DNA of 31,014 nucleotides from an uncultured Oscillospiraceae bacterium. Lineage in GTDB: Bacteria > Bacillota > Clostridia > Oscillospirales > Oscillospiraceae. Made by a program: the position numbers and the translations under genes. The DNA lies in the NCBI GenBank assembly GCA_910578575.1, contig CAJTQP010000026.1, positions 1-31,014 on the forward strand, written 5' to 3'. The notes beneath the pieces were generated by a model, which was not told where the DNA came from, made no database searches, and saw only the letters and a list, made by a program, of their open reading frames with translations. This document shows, in pieces, positions 22,488 to 29,785 of the stretch; position 1 is the stretch's first letter, and each line of letters begins with the position of its first letter.

Positions 22488-23864
22488 CTATTCTATCGAT
22501 TCGTTTGGCTTTGCGATGGAACACAGGAAGGCCCGCTCCCCTGCCGCCGCCAAGCGGGGGGCGTGGGGGCCCAAGCCTACCGCCGCCAGGAGCCCTTGGG
22601 CATCTGCCAGCACCGGGAGGCTGTCCCGGCAAGGCCGGGGGACCTTCTCGTCGATATACCATTTTTTCAAGGGCTTCTCCCGCCGCCGGGGGAGCTTTAA
22701 TTGGTCCCCTGGCCGCCGGGTGCGTAGCGTCAACGGGAATGCCAGGTCCCGAAAATACCAGCCCCCCTCTGCCCCCTCCGGACAAATGGCGGGGGTGAGT
22801 TGGAGGGTCCAGTCCCCCCAGTGGTAGACACCGGGGCCGGGAATCTCCAAGGCCGGTGGAGGCGGCGGGGCCTCCTCCTGGACCAGGGCAAAGAGCAGGC
22901 GGTCATACTGCCGCCGGACCCGAAGCCCCTGGGGCAGGTCGCACTGCCCGGCGGGCTGGTCCCCCAGGGCCAGGTCCACCACCGCCTCCAAATGGGCGGC
23001 GCTGTGTTCCCAGCGGCCCAGGTCCTCCAGCACCGCCTTCACCCCTCGGATGGCCACCGGAGGTGGGGCCTCCCGAAGGGCTTTCACCGGCAGGGAGATC
23101 CCCTCCGCCGTGGTCTCCCCCTGTTGGGCCAGGGTCCGGCCTAAGCCGTCCAAAAAGTCCCGATCGGCCCGCAGGTGGTGCAAGTTCGCCGCCAGGCGGC
23201 GGGGAAAGCCGGGGTTGATGGTCTCCAGCACCGGCATCACCTCCCGGCGCAGCAAGTTGCGGCGATAGGTCACGTCGGCGTTGGAGCTGTCCTCCACATG
23301 GGGGATGCCCCGGTGGGTCAAATAGTCTGCCAGCGCCTGCCGGGAGCACTCCAGCAGGGGGCGGCACAGCCTCCCTCGCCGGGGGGGGATACCCGTCAGG
23401 CCGTCCAGCCCGCTGCCCCGCAGCAGGTGGAGCAGCACCGTCTCGGCGTTGTCCCCGGCGTTGTGGGCGGTGGCGATCAAGCTGTCCTCTCCCAGGCTCT
23501 GGGCCGTCTCCTCCAGGAAGGCATAGCGCAGCTGCCGGGCGCTGTCCTCGATGCCCCGGCCCCCTTGGGCGGCCACGGCGGCCACATCTCCCCGGCCCAG
23601 GTGCAGGGGGACCCCCTGCCGCCGGCACCAGTCCTGGACAAAGTCCGCGTCCCGCTGGGATTCCGCCCCCCGGAGCTGGTGGTCGTAGTGGGCGGCGTGA
23701 ATGCGCAGCCCCCGCAGCGGCGCCAGCTCCAACAGGAGGGTCAGCAGGGCCATGGAGTCTGTCCCCCCGGAGAGGGCACACAGAAGGGTGCCCCCCTTTG
23801 GGAACATCCCAAACCCGTCCCCAAAGGCCAGCACCTGGCGGGAGAGCTCAGTAAGGTTCTTCAT
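22488..23864 (-). CDS. tilS: tRNA(Ile)-lysidine synthetase
   Basis: This 458-residue enzyme converts C34 of the CAU-anticodon isoleucine tRNA to lysidine, so that AUA is read as Ile. The PP-loop motif SGGTDS is at residues 32-37, and the ATP-pyrophosphatase core continues with HAAHYDHQLRG, ATAHNAGDNAETVLLHLLRG and LLRREVMPVLE. The C-terminal TilS substrate-binding domains follow (RTRRPGDQLKLP, KKWYIDEKVPR). The ATG at 23864 overlaps the end of dnaB by 17 bases with GGAG seven bases upstream, so the two are translationally linked. The spacing to hpt is 23 bases. Confidence 0.95.
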   Translation of the reverse strand: MKNLTELSRQVLAFGDGFGMFPKGGTLLCALSGGTDSMALLTLLLELAPLRGLRIHAAHYDHQLRGAESQRDADFVQDWCRRQGVPLHLGRGDVAAVAAQGGRGIEDSARQLRYAFLEETAQSLGEDSLIATAHNAGDNAETVLLHLLRGSGLDGLTGIPPRRGRLCRPLLECSRQALADYLTHRGIPHVEDSSNADVTYRRNLLRREVMPVLETINPGFPRRLAANLHHLRADRDFLDGLGRTLAQQGETTAEGISLPVKALREAPPPVAIRGVKAVLEDLGRWEHSAAHLEAVVDLALGDQPAGQCDLPQGLRVRRQYDRLLFALVQEEAPPPPPALEIPGPGVYHWGDWTLQLTPAICPEGAEGGWYFRDLAFPLTLRTRRPGDQLKLPRRREKPLKKWYIDEKVPRPCRDSLPVLADAQGLLAAVGLGPHAPRLAAAGERAFLCSIAKPNESIE

Positions 23865-25200
23865 AGTTGTTCTCCACAGAGGAGAAGGTGGTGAACTCCG
23901 GCAGCCATTGCAGGGGGATGGTGGTGGTCTCCCCCCGGCGGTTCTTGGCGATGATGCACTCGGCCTGGTTGTGCTTGTCGCTGTCCTTGTTGTAATAGTC
24001 CTCCCGGTAGAGGAACATCACCACGTCGGCGTCCTGCTCGATGGCTCCGGATTCCCGCAGGTCCGAGAGCATGGGCCGCTTGTCCGACCGGCTCTCGTTG
24101 GCGCGGGAGAGCTGGGACAGGCACAGCACCGGCACCCGCAGCTCCTTGGCCATGATCTTCAGGGCCCGGCTGATGTCCGCCACCACCTGTTGGCGGTTTT
24201 CGCCGGAATAGCTGCGCCCCATGCCGGAGGACTGCATCAGCTGCAAATAGTCGATGATCACCAGCCCCAAATTCTCCATCCGGCGGCACTTGGCGTTCAT
24301 GTCCGCCACGGAGAGGCTGGGGTTGTCGTCGATGTAGATGGAGGTATGGGACAGGGCGGTGGCCGCCAGGGTCACCTTGTCCCAGTCGTCCTGGTTCAGC
24401 CGCCCGGTCATGAGCTTTTTGTTGTCCAAAAAGGCCTCGCTGGACAGCAGCCGGGTGGCCAGCTGCTCCCGGCTCATTTCCAGGGAGAAGAACACCACGG
24501 CCTTTTTGGAAAACTTCCCCGCGTGGAGCAGGATGTTCAACGCAAAGGAAGTCTTACCCATCCCCGGCCGGGCGGCCAGCAGGACCAACTCCGTGGGGTG
24601 GAAGCCCGTGAGGGTCCGGTCCAGGTCCCCGAAGCCGGTGGCCATGCCGGGGATCTCCGAGCCGGAGGCGGAGAGCTCCTGGAGCCGGTCGCACACATCC
24701 ACCAGGATCTTGCTCAGAGGCTCTACCCCCTGGGCACTGCGGCCCTGGCGGATGGCGTAGATCCGCTGCTCTGCCAAGTCCAGGACGGCCTGGGCACTCT
24801 CGCCCCCCTCCTGGACCAGGGCGGTGAGCTCCCCGGCGGTGTCGTACACCCGGCGCAGCAGGGCCTTGTCCTTGACGATGCGCACGTACTCCATGACGTT
24901 GGCCGCCGTGGGGGTGATCTCCATCAGCTGGAGGAGGTAGCTCCGGGAGCTATTCTCATCATAGACCCCGTTGCGGCGCATCTGCTCCAGCACCGTCACC
25001 GGGTCGATGGCGGCGGAGAAGTTGAACATGCCATAGATGGTCTCATAGATCTCCCGGTTGGCTTTTAGGTAGAAGTCCTCGCCTGTGAGGGCCTCCACCA
25101 CGTCGGGGATGCAGCGCGGGTCGATGAGCAGGGCGCCCAACACCGACTGCTCCGCCTCCACGCTGTGGGGGATCTGCCGCAGCAGCAGGGATTCGTCCAT
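23848..25200 (-). CDS. dnaB: Replicative DNA helicase DnaB (DnaC in Bacillus)
   Basis: This 450-residue hexameric helicase unwinds DNA at the replication fork. The N-terminal DnaB domain begins IPHSVEAEQSVLGALLID. The RecA-like domain has Walker A RPGMGKT (211-217), Walker B LVIIDYLQLM, LSQLSRANESR, DLRESGAIEQDAD and the terminal RRGET segment. There is no intein. AAGGAGGTGAACCCCC precedes the ATG at 25200. The order gdpP-rplI-dnaB is conserved in Firmicutes; here 313 bases with repeat hairpins separate it from rplI. Confidence 0.97.
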   Translation of the reverse strand: MDESLLLRQIPHSVEAEQSVLGALLIDPRCIPDVVEALTGEDFYLKANREIYETIYGMFNFSAAIDPVTVLEQMRRNGVYDENSSRSYLLQLMEITPTAANVMEYVRIVKDKALLRRVYDTAGELTALVQEGGESAQAVLDLAEQRIYAIRQGRSAQGVEPLSKILVDVCDRLQELSASGSEIPGMATGFGDLDRTLTGFHPTELVLLAARPGMGKTSFALNILLHAGKFSKKAVVFFSLEMSREQLATRLLSSEAFLDNKKLMTGRLNQDDWDKVTLAATALSHTSIYIDDNPSLSVADMNAKCRRMENLGLVIIDYLQLMQSSGMGRSYSGENRQQVVADISRALKIMAKELRVPVLCLSQLSRANESRSDKRPMLSDLRESGAIEQDADVVMFLYREDYYNKDSDKHNQAECIIAKNRRGETTTIPLQWLPEFTTFSSVENNYEEPY

Positions 25201-25321
25201 GGGGGTTCACCTCCTTCTTATTGTCATTGGGGGACCGTGGTCCATCCAGGCCGTAGAATCCCAGCAACAACGCAGGTGGGAACCCGCGGCGGTGTGTCAA
25301 ACAACGTGTGTGGAATCCCCA

Positions 25322-25348
25322 CGGGCCGGCGAGGGCGCCGGCCCCTAC
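25322..25348 (-). repeat. Variable-stem hairpin module 1
   Basis: Read on the minus strand: GTAGGGG, then a stem CCGGCG/CGCCGG with a four-base loop, closing with GGCCCG. It shares the GTAGGGG start and the GCCC(G) end with modules 2-4, while the stem differs. Confidence 0.75.
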
Positions 25349-25445
25349 CAAGACGCGCCGCAGTCCTCACCACCCGTCGGTTCACAATCTGCGTGGTAGA
25401 CCTGCCGTGTGAACGGGCCCGTCTTGCGTGCCAACCACCCTGGAT

Positions 25446-25472
25446 GTAGGGGCCGCCCCCCTGGGCGGCCCG
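25446..25472 (+). repeat. Variable-stem hairpin module 2
   Basis: GTAGGGGCCGCCC, loop CCCT, GGGCGGCCCG. The opposite direction to module 1 makes a head-to-head pair 97 bases apart. Confidence 0.75.
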
Positions 25473-25513
25473 CCGGTCTCCGCCTACGTCCGGTCAGGAT
25501 GCGCTGCCCGCTC

Positions 25514-25963
25514 TCAGCTCTCCTCCAAAACCTCCACATGTACCGTGCCGGAGATCTCATAGCCCAGCTTGCACTTGAGCTGGTAGGCACCGAAGGCCTT
25601 GATGGGCTCCTCCTGGACGATCTTACTCTTGGCGATGGCGATGCCGTGCTGGGCTTGCAGGGCGTCAGAGACCTCCTTGGAGGTGACAGCCCCGAAGAGG
25701 CGACCGTTGGTGCCGGCCTTGGCGGGGATCTTCACCACCACGTCCTTCAACTGTTTGGCGATGGCCTCCGCTTCGGCCTTCTCCGCCGCCATCTGGGCCT
25801 TCTTGGCCTTGTCCTGCATCTTCATGGTGTTCACGTTTTCGGCGTTGGCCTCCACGGCCAGCTTTTTGGGGAACAGGAAGTTCCGGGCATAGCCGTCGGA
25901 GACGTTCACCAACTGGCCCCGCTTGCCCTGGCCCTTCACATCCTGTTGTAAAATGACTTTCAT
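25514..25963 (-). CDS. rplI: 50S ribosomal protein bL9
   Basis: This 149-residue protein is normal in length and architecture: N-terminal rRNA-binding domain MKVILQQDVKGQGKRGQLVN with DGYARNFLFPKKLA, a long connecting helix (MKMQDKAKKAQMAAEKAEAE), and the C-terminal domain beginning TNGRLFGAVTSKEV. It binds 23S rRNA near the L1 stalk base. The ATG at 25963 is preceded by AGGAC (spacing eight), a modest ribosome site. It sits between gdpP and dnaB, with a pair of hairpin modules in the spacer on either side. Confidence 0.97.
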   Translation of the reverse strand: MKVILQQDVKGQGKRGQLVNVSDGYARNFLFPKKLAVEANAENVNTMKMQDKAKKAQMAAEKAEAEAIAKQLKDVVVKIPAKAGTNGRLFGAVTSKEVSDALQAQHGIAIAKSKIVQEEPIKAFGAYQLKCKLGYEISGTVHVEVLEES

Positions 25964-26005
25964 AACAAATGTCCTCCATTCTTCTGTGTTTGTTTTTTAT
26001 AGGAT

Positions 26006-26031
26006 GGGGCGATGGGTACATCGCCCCCTAC
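26006..26031 (-). repeat. Variable-stem hairpin module 3
   Basis: Read on the minus strand: GTAGGGGGCGATG, loop TACC, CATCGCCCC. It lies between rplI and gdpP. Confidence 0.75.
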
Positions 26032-26044
26032 AGGCATTCGATTC

Positions 26045-26071
26045 GTAGGGGCCAATGTACCCATCGGCCCG
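26045..26071 (+). repeat. Variable-stem hairpin module 4
   Basis: GTAGGGGCCAATG, loop TACC, CATCGGCCCG, one mismatch in the stem. It faces module 3 across 13 bases and shares its loop and inner stem. Confidence 0.75.
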
Positions 26072-26096
26072 CGCTTTCCCAACGCGCCCCGGTCAA

Positions 26097-28097
26097 TCAA
26101 CTGTCCTCGTCCAGATAGCGGTCGATGGCCCCGGTGAGGGCGGGGAGCACCTGCTCCATGGTCTGGCCGGGGAACTGGGCCCCGGCGGAGGCGGCGTTGC
26201 CTCCCCCCCCTAGCATCTCACAGATCACCTGGACGTTCACATCCCCACGGGAGCGGCCGGAGAGGTAGAGCTGCTCCGGCTCAGCAAAGAGCACGAAGGA
26301 GGCATCCACCCCGGCGATCTTCAATAACTCGTCTGCCGCCTGGGCGGCGATGATCCGGGGCACTCTGGCAGTGGAAGAGGCGATGGCGATGTTGCCCCGG
26401 TAGGTCTGGGCACCTTGGATGATGCTATATTTGCGCAGGGTGTCGTCCAGGTCGTTCTGGAACTGGCGGTTGACCTTGCTGATGTCCGCCCCGGACTTGC
26501 GCAGGAAGGCCGCCGTCTCAAAGGTCCGGCTGCCGGTGCGCATGGTGAAGCTCTTGGTGTCCAGGACGATGCCGGAGAGCAGGGCCTCCGCCTCGGCGTG
26601 GAGCAGGTCCCCGCTGTCCAGGGCGTACTGCACCAGCTCCGTCACCAACTCGCTGGCGGAGGAGGCGTAGGGATCGTGGAAACTCAGGGCGGGATTCTCG
26701 ATATAGGAGGCCGCCCGGCGGTGGTGGTCGATGACGGCCACGCGGGCCCCGCTTTTCAGCAGCTCCGGGGCCTGGGTCTGCTCCGGGCGGTTGGTGTCCA
26801 CCACCACCACCAGGGCGTCTGGCCCCGCCAGGTGCCGCAGCTCCTCGGTGGGGAGGAAGACCCCCTTGTACTCCGGCAGGGCCATGAGACTCCGGGCCAT
26901 ATCCTCCGCCGGGAAGGGGGCGGGGGCTTTCACCGCGTGGACGGGTACCCCCCGCTTTCTCGCCAGGGCGCACACCCCGGCCACCGCCCCCACCACGTCC
27001 AGGTCCGGGAACTTGTGGCCCATGATGAGCACCCGCTGGGTCCCTGCCATGAGCTCGGAGAGGGCGGAGGCCACCACCCGGCTCTTCACCTTGGTGCGCC
27101 GCTCCACCTCCTTGGACCGCCCCCCCACAAAGGAGAAGCTGTCGCCGTTTTTCAGCACCACCTGGTCCCCGCCCCGGCTCAGGGCCATGTCCAGGGCCAG
27201 GGAGGCGTATTGGAACAGGGTCTTGGGGTCCGGGGCGCTGAGGCCCAGGCCGATGGACAGGGTGGCGGCCACGCCGTTGGGGCTCTGGACCCGGCGGATG
27301 TCGTCCAAAATGGCGAACTTTTTCCGCTGGAGCTCTTGCAGGGTGCCGGATTCCAGGAGGAAGAGATAGTGGTCCCGGCTATAGCGGCACAGCATCCCGT
27401 GGACCGGCTCCAGCCAGTCGGCGATGTGGTTGTTGATTTCCGAGCGCAGGTTGGAGCGCTCCCCCTCCTCCAGGCCGCGGGCCAGGTCGTCGTAGTTGTC
27501 CACCTGGATGATGCCCAGCACCTGGCGGGTGCGCTGGTATTTCTCGTCAATGTCCGCGTAGCGGGTGATGTCCACCCAGTAGGTGGTGGCCAGGAACTGG
27601 CTCTCCCCCTCCACGCACACCAGGTTGCCGTAGACCAGGTAGTACCGCTCCCCCACCTGCACCGGTTCCGGGCACAGGTGTTTGCCGTCCAGGAGCCACT
27701 GGGTCTGGAAGTTGGGCACCAGGGCGGAGAGATTGGTCTCGAAGATGTGGTCCTTGCTTCCGGTGACCCGGAGGAAGTGGCTGTTGCTCCAGATGATCGC
27801 CTCGTCGTCCGGGCGCAGGATGAGGATGGGCAGGGGGGAACCGATCATGGTCTGGCGGGAAGCACAGTTGACGTCGCTGGTGATGCCGTCCAGATAGGCC
27901 AGCAGGGCGTTTCTGCGCCGGGCCTTGCTCTCCCGCAGCAGCAGGTAGAGCACCAGCAGGGCAACCACCTCCCCCAGGCACAGCCAGAGATTGTAGTAGG
28001 CGGTGAGGCCGGCAAAGACCAGACCGGCGGCCAGCATCGTGCGCAGCCCGGCATCCGTCAGCTTGGAAACCATGTTGGGAAAACTCTGTTGCATCAT
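26097..28097 (-). CDS. gdpP: Cyclic-di-AMP phosphodiesterase GdpP (PAS-GGDEF-DHH/DHHA1)
   Basis: This 666-residue membrane protein hydrolyses c-di-AMP. Two membrane segments lie at about 16-55, then a PAS-type domain (~75-170), a degenerate GGDEF domain (~185-330; SRDHY replaces the active loop, so no cyclase activity is expected), and the DHH-DHHA1 part. The metal-binding set is visible: Asp365 and Asp367 (GHKFPDLD), Asp434 (VVDTNRP), DHH at 457-459 and Asp513 (GIVLDTKSF). In the DHHA1 motif the usual GGGGH reads GGGGN (Asn634). Two adjacent ATGs exist; GGAGG is four bases from 28097 and seven from 28094. A TTGTAA/TATAAT promoter is at 28166-28194. It leads the gdpP-rplI-dnaB group. Confidence 0.95.
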   Translation of the reverse strand: MMQQSFPNMVSKLTDAGLRTMLAAGLVFAGLTAYYNLWLCLGEVVALLVLYLLLRESKARRRNALLAYLDGITSDVNCASRQTMIGSPLPILILRPDDEAIIWSNSHFLRVTGSKDHIFETNLSALVPNFQTQWLLDGKHLCPEPVQVGERYYLVYGNLVCVEGESQFLATTYWVDITRYADIDEKYQRTRQVLGIIQVDNYDDLARGLEEGERSNLRSEINNHIADWLEPVHGMLCRYSRDHYLFLLESGTLQELQRKKFAILDDIRRVQSPNGVAATLSIGLGLSAPDPKTLFQYASLALDMALSRGGDQVVLKNGDSFSFVGGRSKEVERRTKVKSRVVASALSELMAGTQRVLIMGHKFPDLDVVGAVAGVCALARKRGVPVHAVKAPAPFPAEDMARSLMALPEYKGVFLPTEELRHLAGPDALVVVVDTNRPEQTQAPELLKSGARVAVIDHHRRAASYIENPALSFHDPYASSASELVTELVQYALDSGDLLHAEAEALLSGIVLDTKSFTMRTGSRTFETAAFLRKSGADISKVNRQFQNDLDDTLRKYSIIQGAQTYRGNIAIASSTARVPRIIAAQAADELLKIAGVDASFVLFAEPEQLYLSGRSRGDVNVQVICEMLGGGGNAASAGAQFPGQTMEQVLPALTGAIDRYLDEDS

Positions 28098-28165
28098 TGC
28101 GCCTCCATGGGCACGGGCCGCCGGGGCGGCCGAGATCGATAAGTTGAAGTGTAGTGTGATGAAAT

Positions 28166-28194
28166 ATTATATCATAGTTTTCCCCTGGTTACAA
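28166..28194 (-). promoter_or_regulatory. Promoter of gdpP (shares a 24-bp block with the crt promoter)
   Basis: On the minus strand TTGTAA (28189-28194), 17 bases, perfect TATAAT (28166-28171). The -35 and spacer are in the block 28178-28201 that matches 9497-9520. Confidence 0.85.
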
Positions 28195-28253
28195 GGCGGA
28201 AAAAGGCGAGCTGACAGCCCCTGCGCTGCCTGGTTGCAGGGGGACTACCCCAT

Positions 28254-28290
28254 CAACAAAAGCGGGAGCTGCATGCTCCCGCTTTTGTTG
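28254..28290. terminator. Intrinsic terminator of the toxin-antitoxin operon
   Basis: CAACAAAAGCGGGAGC (28254-28269), loop TGCAT, and the perfect complement (28275-28290). On the minus strand it follows the toxin stop by four bases, and the TTTTGTTG arm supplies the T-rich side. A further GC hairpin (CCCCTGC/GCAGGGG) lies at about 28219-28242. Confidence 0.8.
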
Positions 28291-28294
28291 GATA

Positions 28295-28546
28295 TCACCC
28301 TTTATACACGTCTCCTCGATTGTCAACCTTGATGACACTGACCGTCAGGACCTCTTGGTAGAGATCGTAAATAGCTCGATAACTGCCAATCCGGAGCCGA
28401 TAGCGTCCCTTTTGTCCACGGATGGGCACAATATCCCCCTCATAGGGGAGCTTATAGAGGGCAGTCACGATCCGCTCCTGCTGGTCCCGCGGCTGCTTCT
28501 GAATAAACTTGCGCGCCGGGCGCTCAATGACAATCCTATACTTCAT
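28295..28546 (-). CDS. RelE/ParE-type toxin
   Basis: This 83-residue basic protein fits the RelE/ParE fold: YRIVIERPARKFIQKQPRDQ at the N-terminus, and the signature strand-loop-strand GRYRLRIGSYRAIYDLY with IKVDNRGDVYKG at the end. RelE members cut mRNA in the ribosomal A site, while ParE members inhibit gyrase; sequence alone does not settle which, but the RYRLRIGSYRAIY pattern is closer to RelE. Its ATG overlaps the antitoxin stop (ATGA), so the toxin is made only with the antitoxin. Confidence 0.9.
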   Translation of the reverse strand: MKYRIVIERPARKFIQKQPRDQQERIVTALYKLPYEGDIVPIRGQKGRYRLRIGSYRAIYDLYQEVLTVSVIKVDNRGDVYKG

Positions 28547-28761
28547 AGCTCGATCCCCAGCTCTTTGGCGAAGTCCTCCAGAGGCATGGGGTCACCCTTG
28601 TCCGGGTCACGTTCATAGTCCTCAATCATCCGCTGGCAAAAGGCCTCGTCCTCCAGGTCATCAATGGTCTGCCGCATGGCTTGGAGCATGGCGGCAACGT
28701 TGACCAGTTGGGCATCACTAAAGCTGTCTAAAATCGCGTCGCATCGTTCACGGTTGCTCAT
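28543..28761 (-). CDS. Antitoxin of the RelE-type pair
   Basis: This 72-residue acidic protein (MSNRERCDAILDSFSDAQLV ... RQTIDDLEDEAFCQRMIEDY ... LEDFAKELGIEL) precedes the toxin and overlaps it by four bases. Small acidic partners with a C-terminal LEDFAKELGI-type segment are common with RelE toxins in Clostridia. AAAAAGGAGGCCGGCC before the ATG at 28761 gives a strong ribosome site; the longer open frame upstream crosses the promoter. By family analogy it neutralises the toxin and represses its own promoter at 28810-28838. Confidence 0.85.
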   Translation of the reverse strand: MSNRERCDAILDSFSDAQLVNVAAMLQAMRQTIDDLEDEAFCQRMIEDYERDPDKGDPMPLEDFAKELGIEL

Positions 28762-28809
28762 GGCCGGCCTCCTTTTTCGTCTTGACACGCCCCTGGGGCT
28801 TTCTTCTCT

Positions 28810-28838
28810 ATTGTACCACGCCGCGCTCCTGGTATCAA
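28810..28838 (-). promoter_or_regulatory. Promoter of the toxin-antitoxin operon
   Basis: On the minus strand TTGATA (28833-28838), 17 bases, TACAAT (28810-28815), each close to consensus. It lies just before the antitoxin start, within the last bases before the brkB stop. Confidence 0.75.
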
Positions 28839-28846
28839 TCCATTCT

Positions 28847-29719
28847 TCACCGCCAATGCCGCCAAAGGTCCAGCTTCCCCTCCGGCCAGCGGCGGTACCA
28901 CACGCTGGTGAACACGATCCCCAAAAAGAGGATCTGTCCGCAGAAGTACAGCCACACCAGAAGGATGATGATGGACACCAGGGATCCGTAGACCAGGGAG
29001 TAGCGGGAGGACAGGCCAATGAACCAGGAGAACAGGGCGGAGGCCGTCACCAAGGCCAGGGCGCAGACCAGGCTGCTGACCATCATGGGCGCCCTGGGGG
29101 TCCCCTTGGGGGCGGCCATGACGAACACCGCCAGGATGAACAGATAGAAGATGGAGAACAGCAGCAGATACCGCAGCCACACCCAGGGCTCCATGGTCTG
29201 GTCCAGGAAGGGCAGGTGCTGGCTCAGATTCTCCAAGGTCCGCTGCCCTGTGACCACCACGATGATGGACAGGTCAACGGTCAGCAGCAGGGCCAGGGGA
29301 AAGACCACGCTGACCACCATCCCCCGGACCATGGACTGGGACACCTCGGTGTACACGTCTAAGATCACGCGGGTGATGGTGCGAAAGGCCGCCGCCGCGG
29401 AGAACCACCCCGCCACCAGCCCCGCGATGAACAATCCTGGACTCTGGCGGTAGGAGATATAGCGCAGGTAGCCGCTGAGCACGTCCAGGGCCTGGGCCGG
29501 GAGGACGCTCTCCAAGCTCTCCATGAGGCTCACGATGTCGATGTTCACCAGGCCCAAGATGAAGGACACGCAGATGAGCATGGGGAACACCGTCAGCAGC
29601 AGGAAGTAGGCCAGACATGCCGCCGCCTGGGGGGCCCGGCAGCTAAAATACAGGGTCAGGGCCTCCCGCAGGAAGCGGACAGCCTCCGCCTCCCACAGTT
29701 TGCTCCACAGCTTCTTCAA
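28847..29719 (-). CDS. YihY/virulence factor BrkB family membrane protein
   Basis: This 290-residue protein has about six membrane segments. Family motifs include AACLAYFLLLTVFPMLI near the N-terminus, GLVAGWFSAAAAFRTITRVI, and the late YGSLVSIIILLVWLYFCGQI. The older label ribonuclease BN for this family is a misannotation; a transport or envelope role is more likely but unproven. The start is a TTG at 29719, six bases after AAGGAGGTGG; the open frame further up to 29791 has no ribosome site and would overlap spoIIP. It is divergent from spoIIP with a 66-base gap. Confidence 0.9.
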   Translation of the reverse strand: MKKLWSKLWEAEAVRFLREALTLYFSCRAPQAAACLAYFLLLTVFPMLICVSFILGLVNIDIVSLMESLESVLPAQALDVLSGYLRYISYRQSPGLFIAGLVAGWFSAAAAFRTITRVILDVYTEVSQSMVRGMVVSVVFPLALLLTVDLSIIVVVTGQRTLENLSQHLPFLDQTMEPWVWLRYLLLFSIFYLFILAVFVMAAPKGTPRAPMMVSSLVCALALVTASALFSWFIGLSSRYSLVYGSLVSIIILLVWLYFCGQILFLGIVFTSVWYRRWPEGKLDLWRHWR

Positions 29720-29785
29720 AAAAGCCACCTCCTTGCAGTTCTTGTCCCGTCCCGCCCCGCATACCATGGGAGATACGGGAGCGTG

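Larger units (their letters stand above)
25201..25513. other. Gene-free, hairpin-rich spacer between rplI and dnaB
   Basis: I see no coding frame here that looks real. The stretch contains two variable-stem hairpin modules in opposite directions (25322-25348 and 25446-25472). Between them are shorter inverted pieces (GTTCACA with TGTGAAC, CAAGACG with CGTCTTG), so the whole middle could fold into one cruciform. No promoter for dnaB is clear. Confidence 0.6.

Noticed and set aside
25322..26071. CRISPR array around rplI
   Set aside because: The modules are palindromes with variable stems, are only paired, face opposite ways, and lack regular spacers. No cas genes are nearby.
26415..28142. 575-residue open frame antisense to gdpP
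   Set aside because: Same GC-shadow pattern; it has no ribosome site or recognisable domain.
29760..29767. SigE or SigF promoter of spoIIP
   Set aside because: CATACCAT resembles a SigE -10, but no acceptable -35 is found at the right distance, so I did not list it as a promoter.
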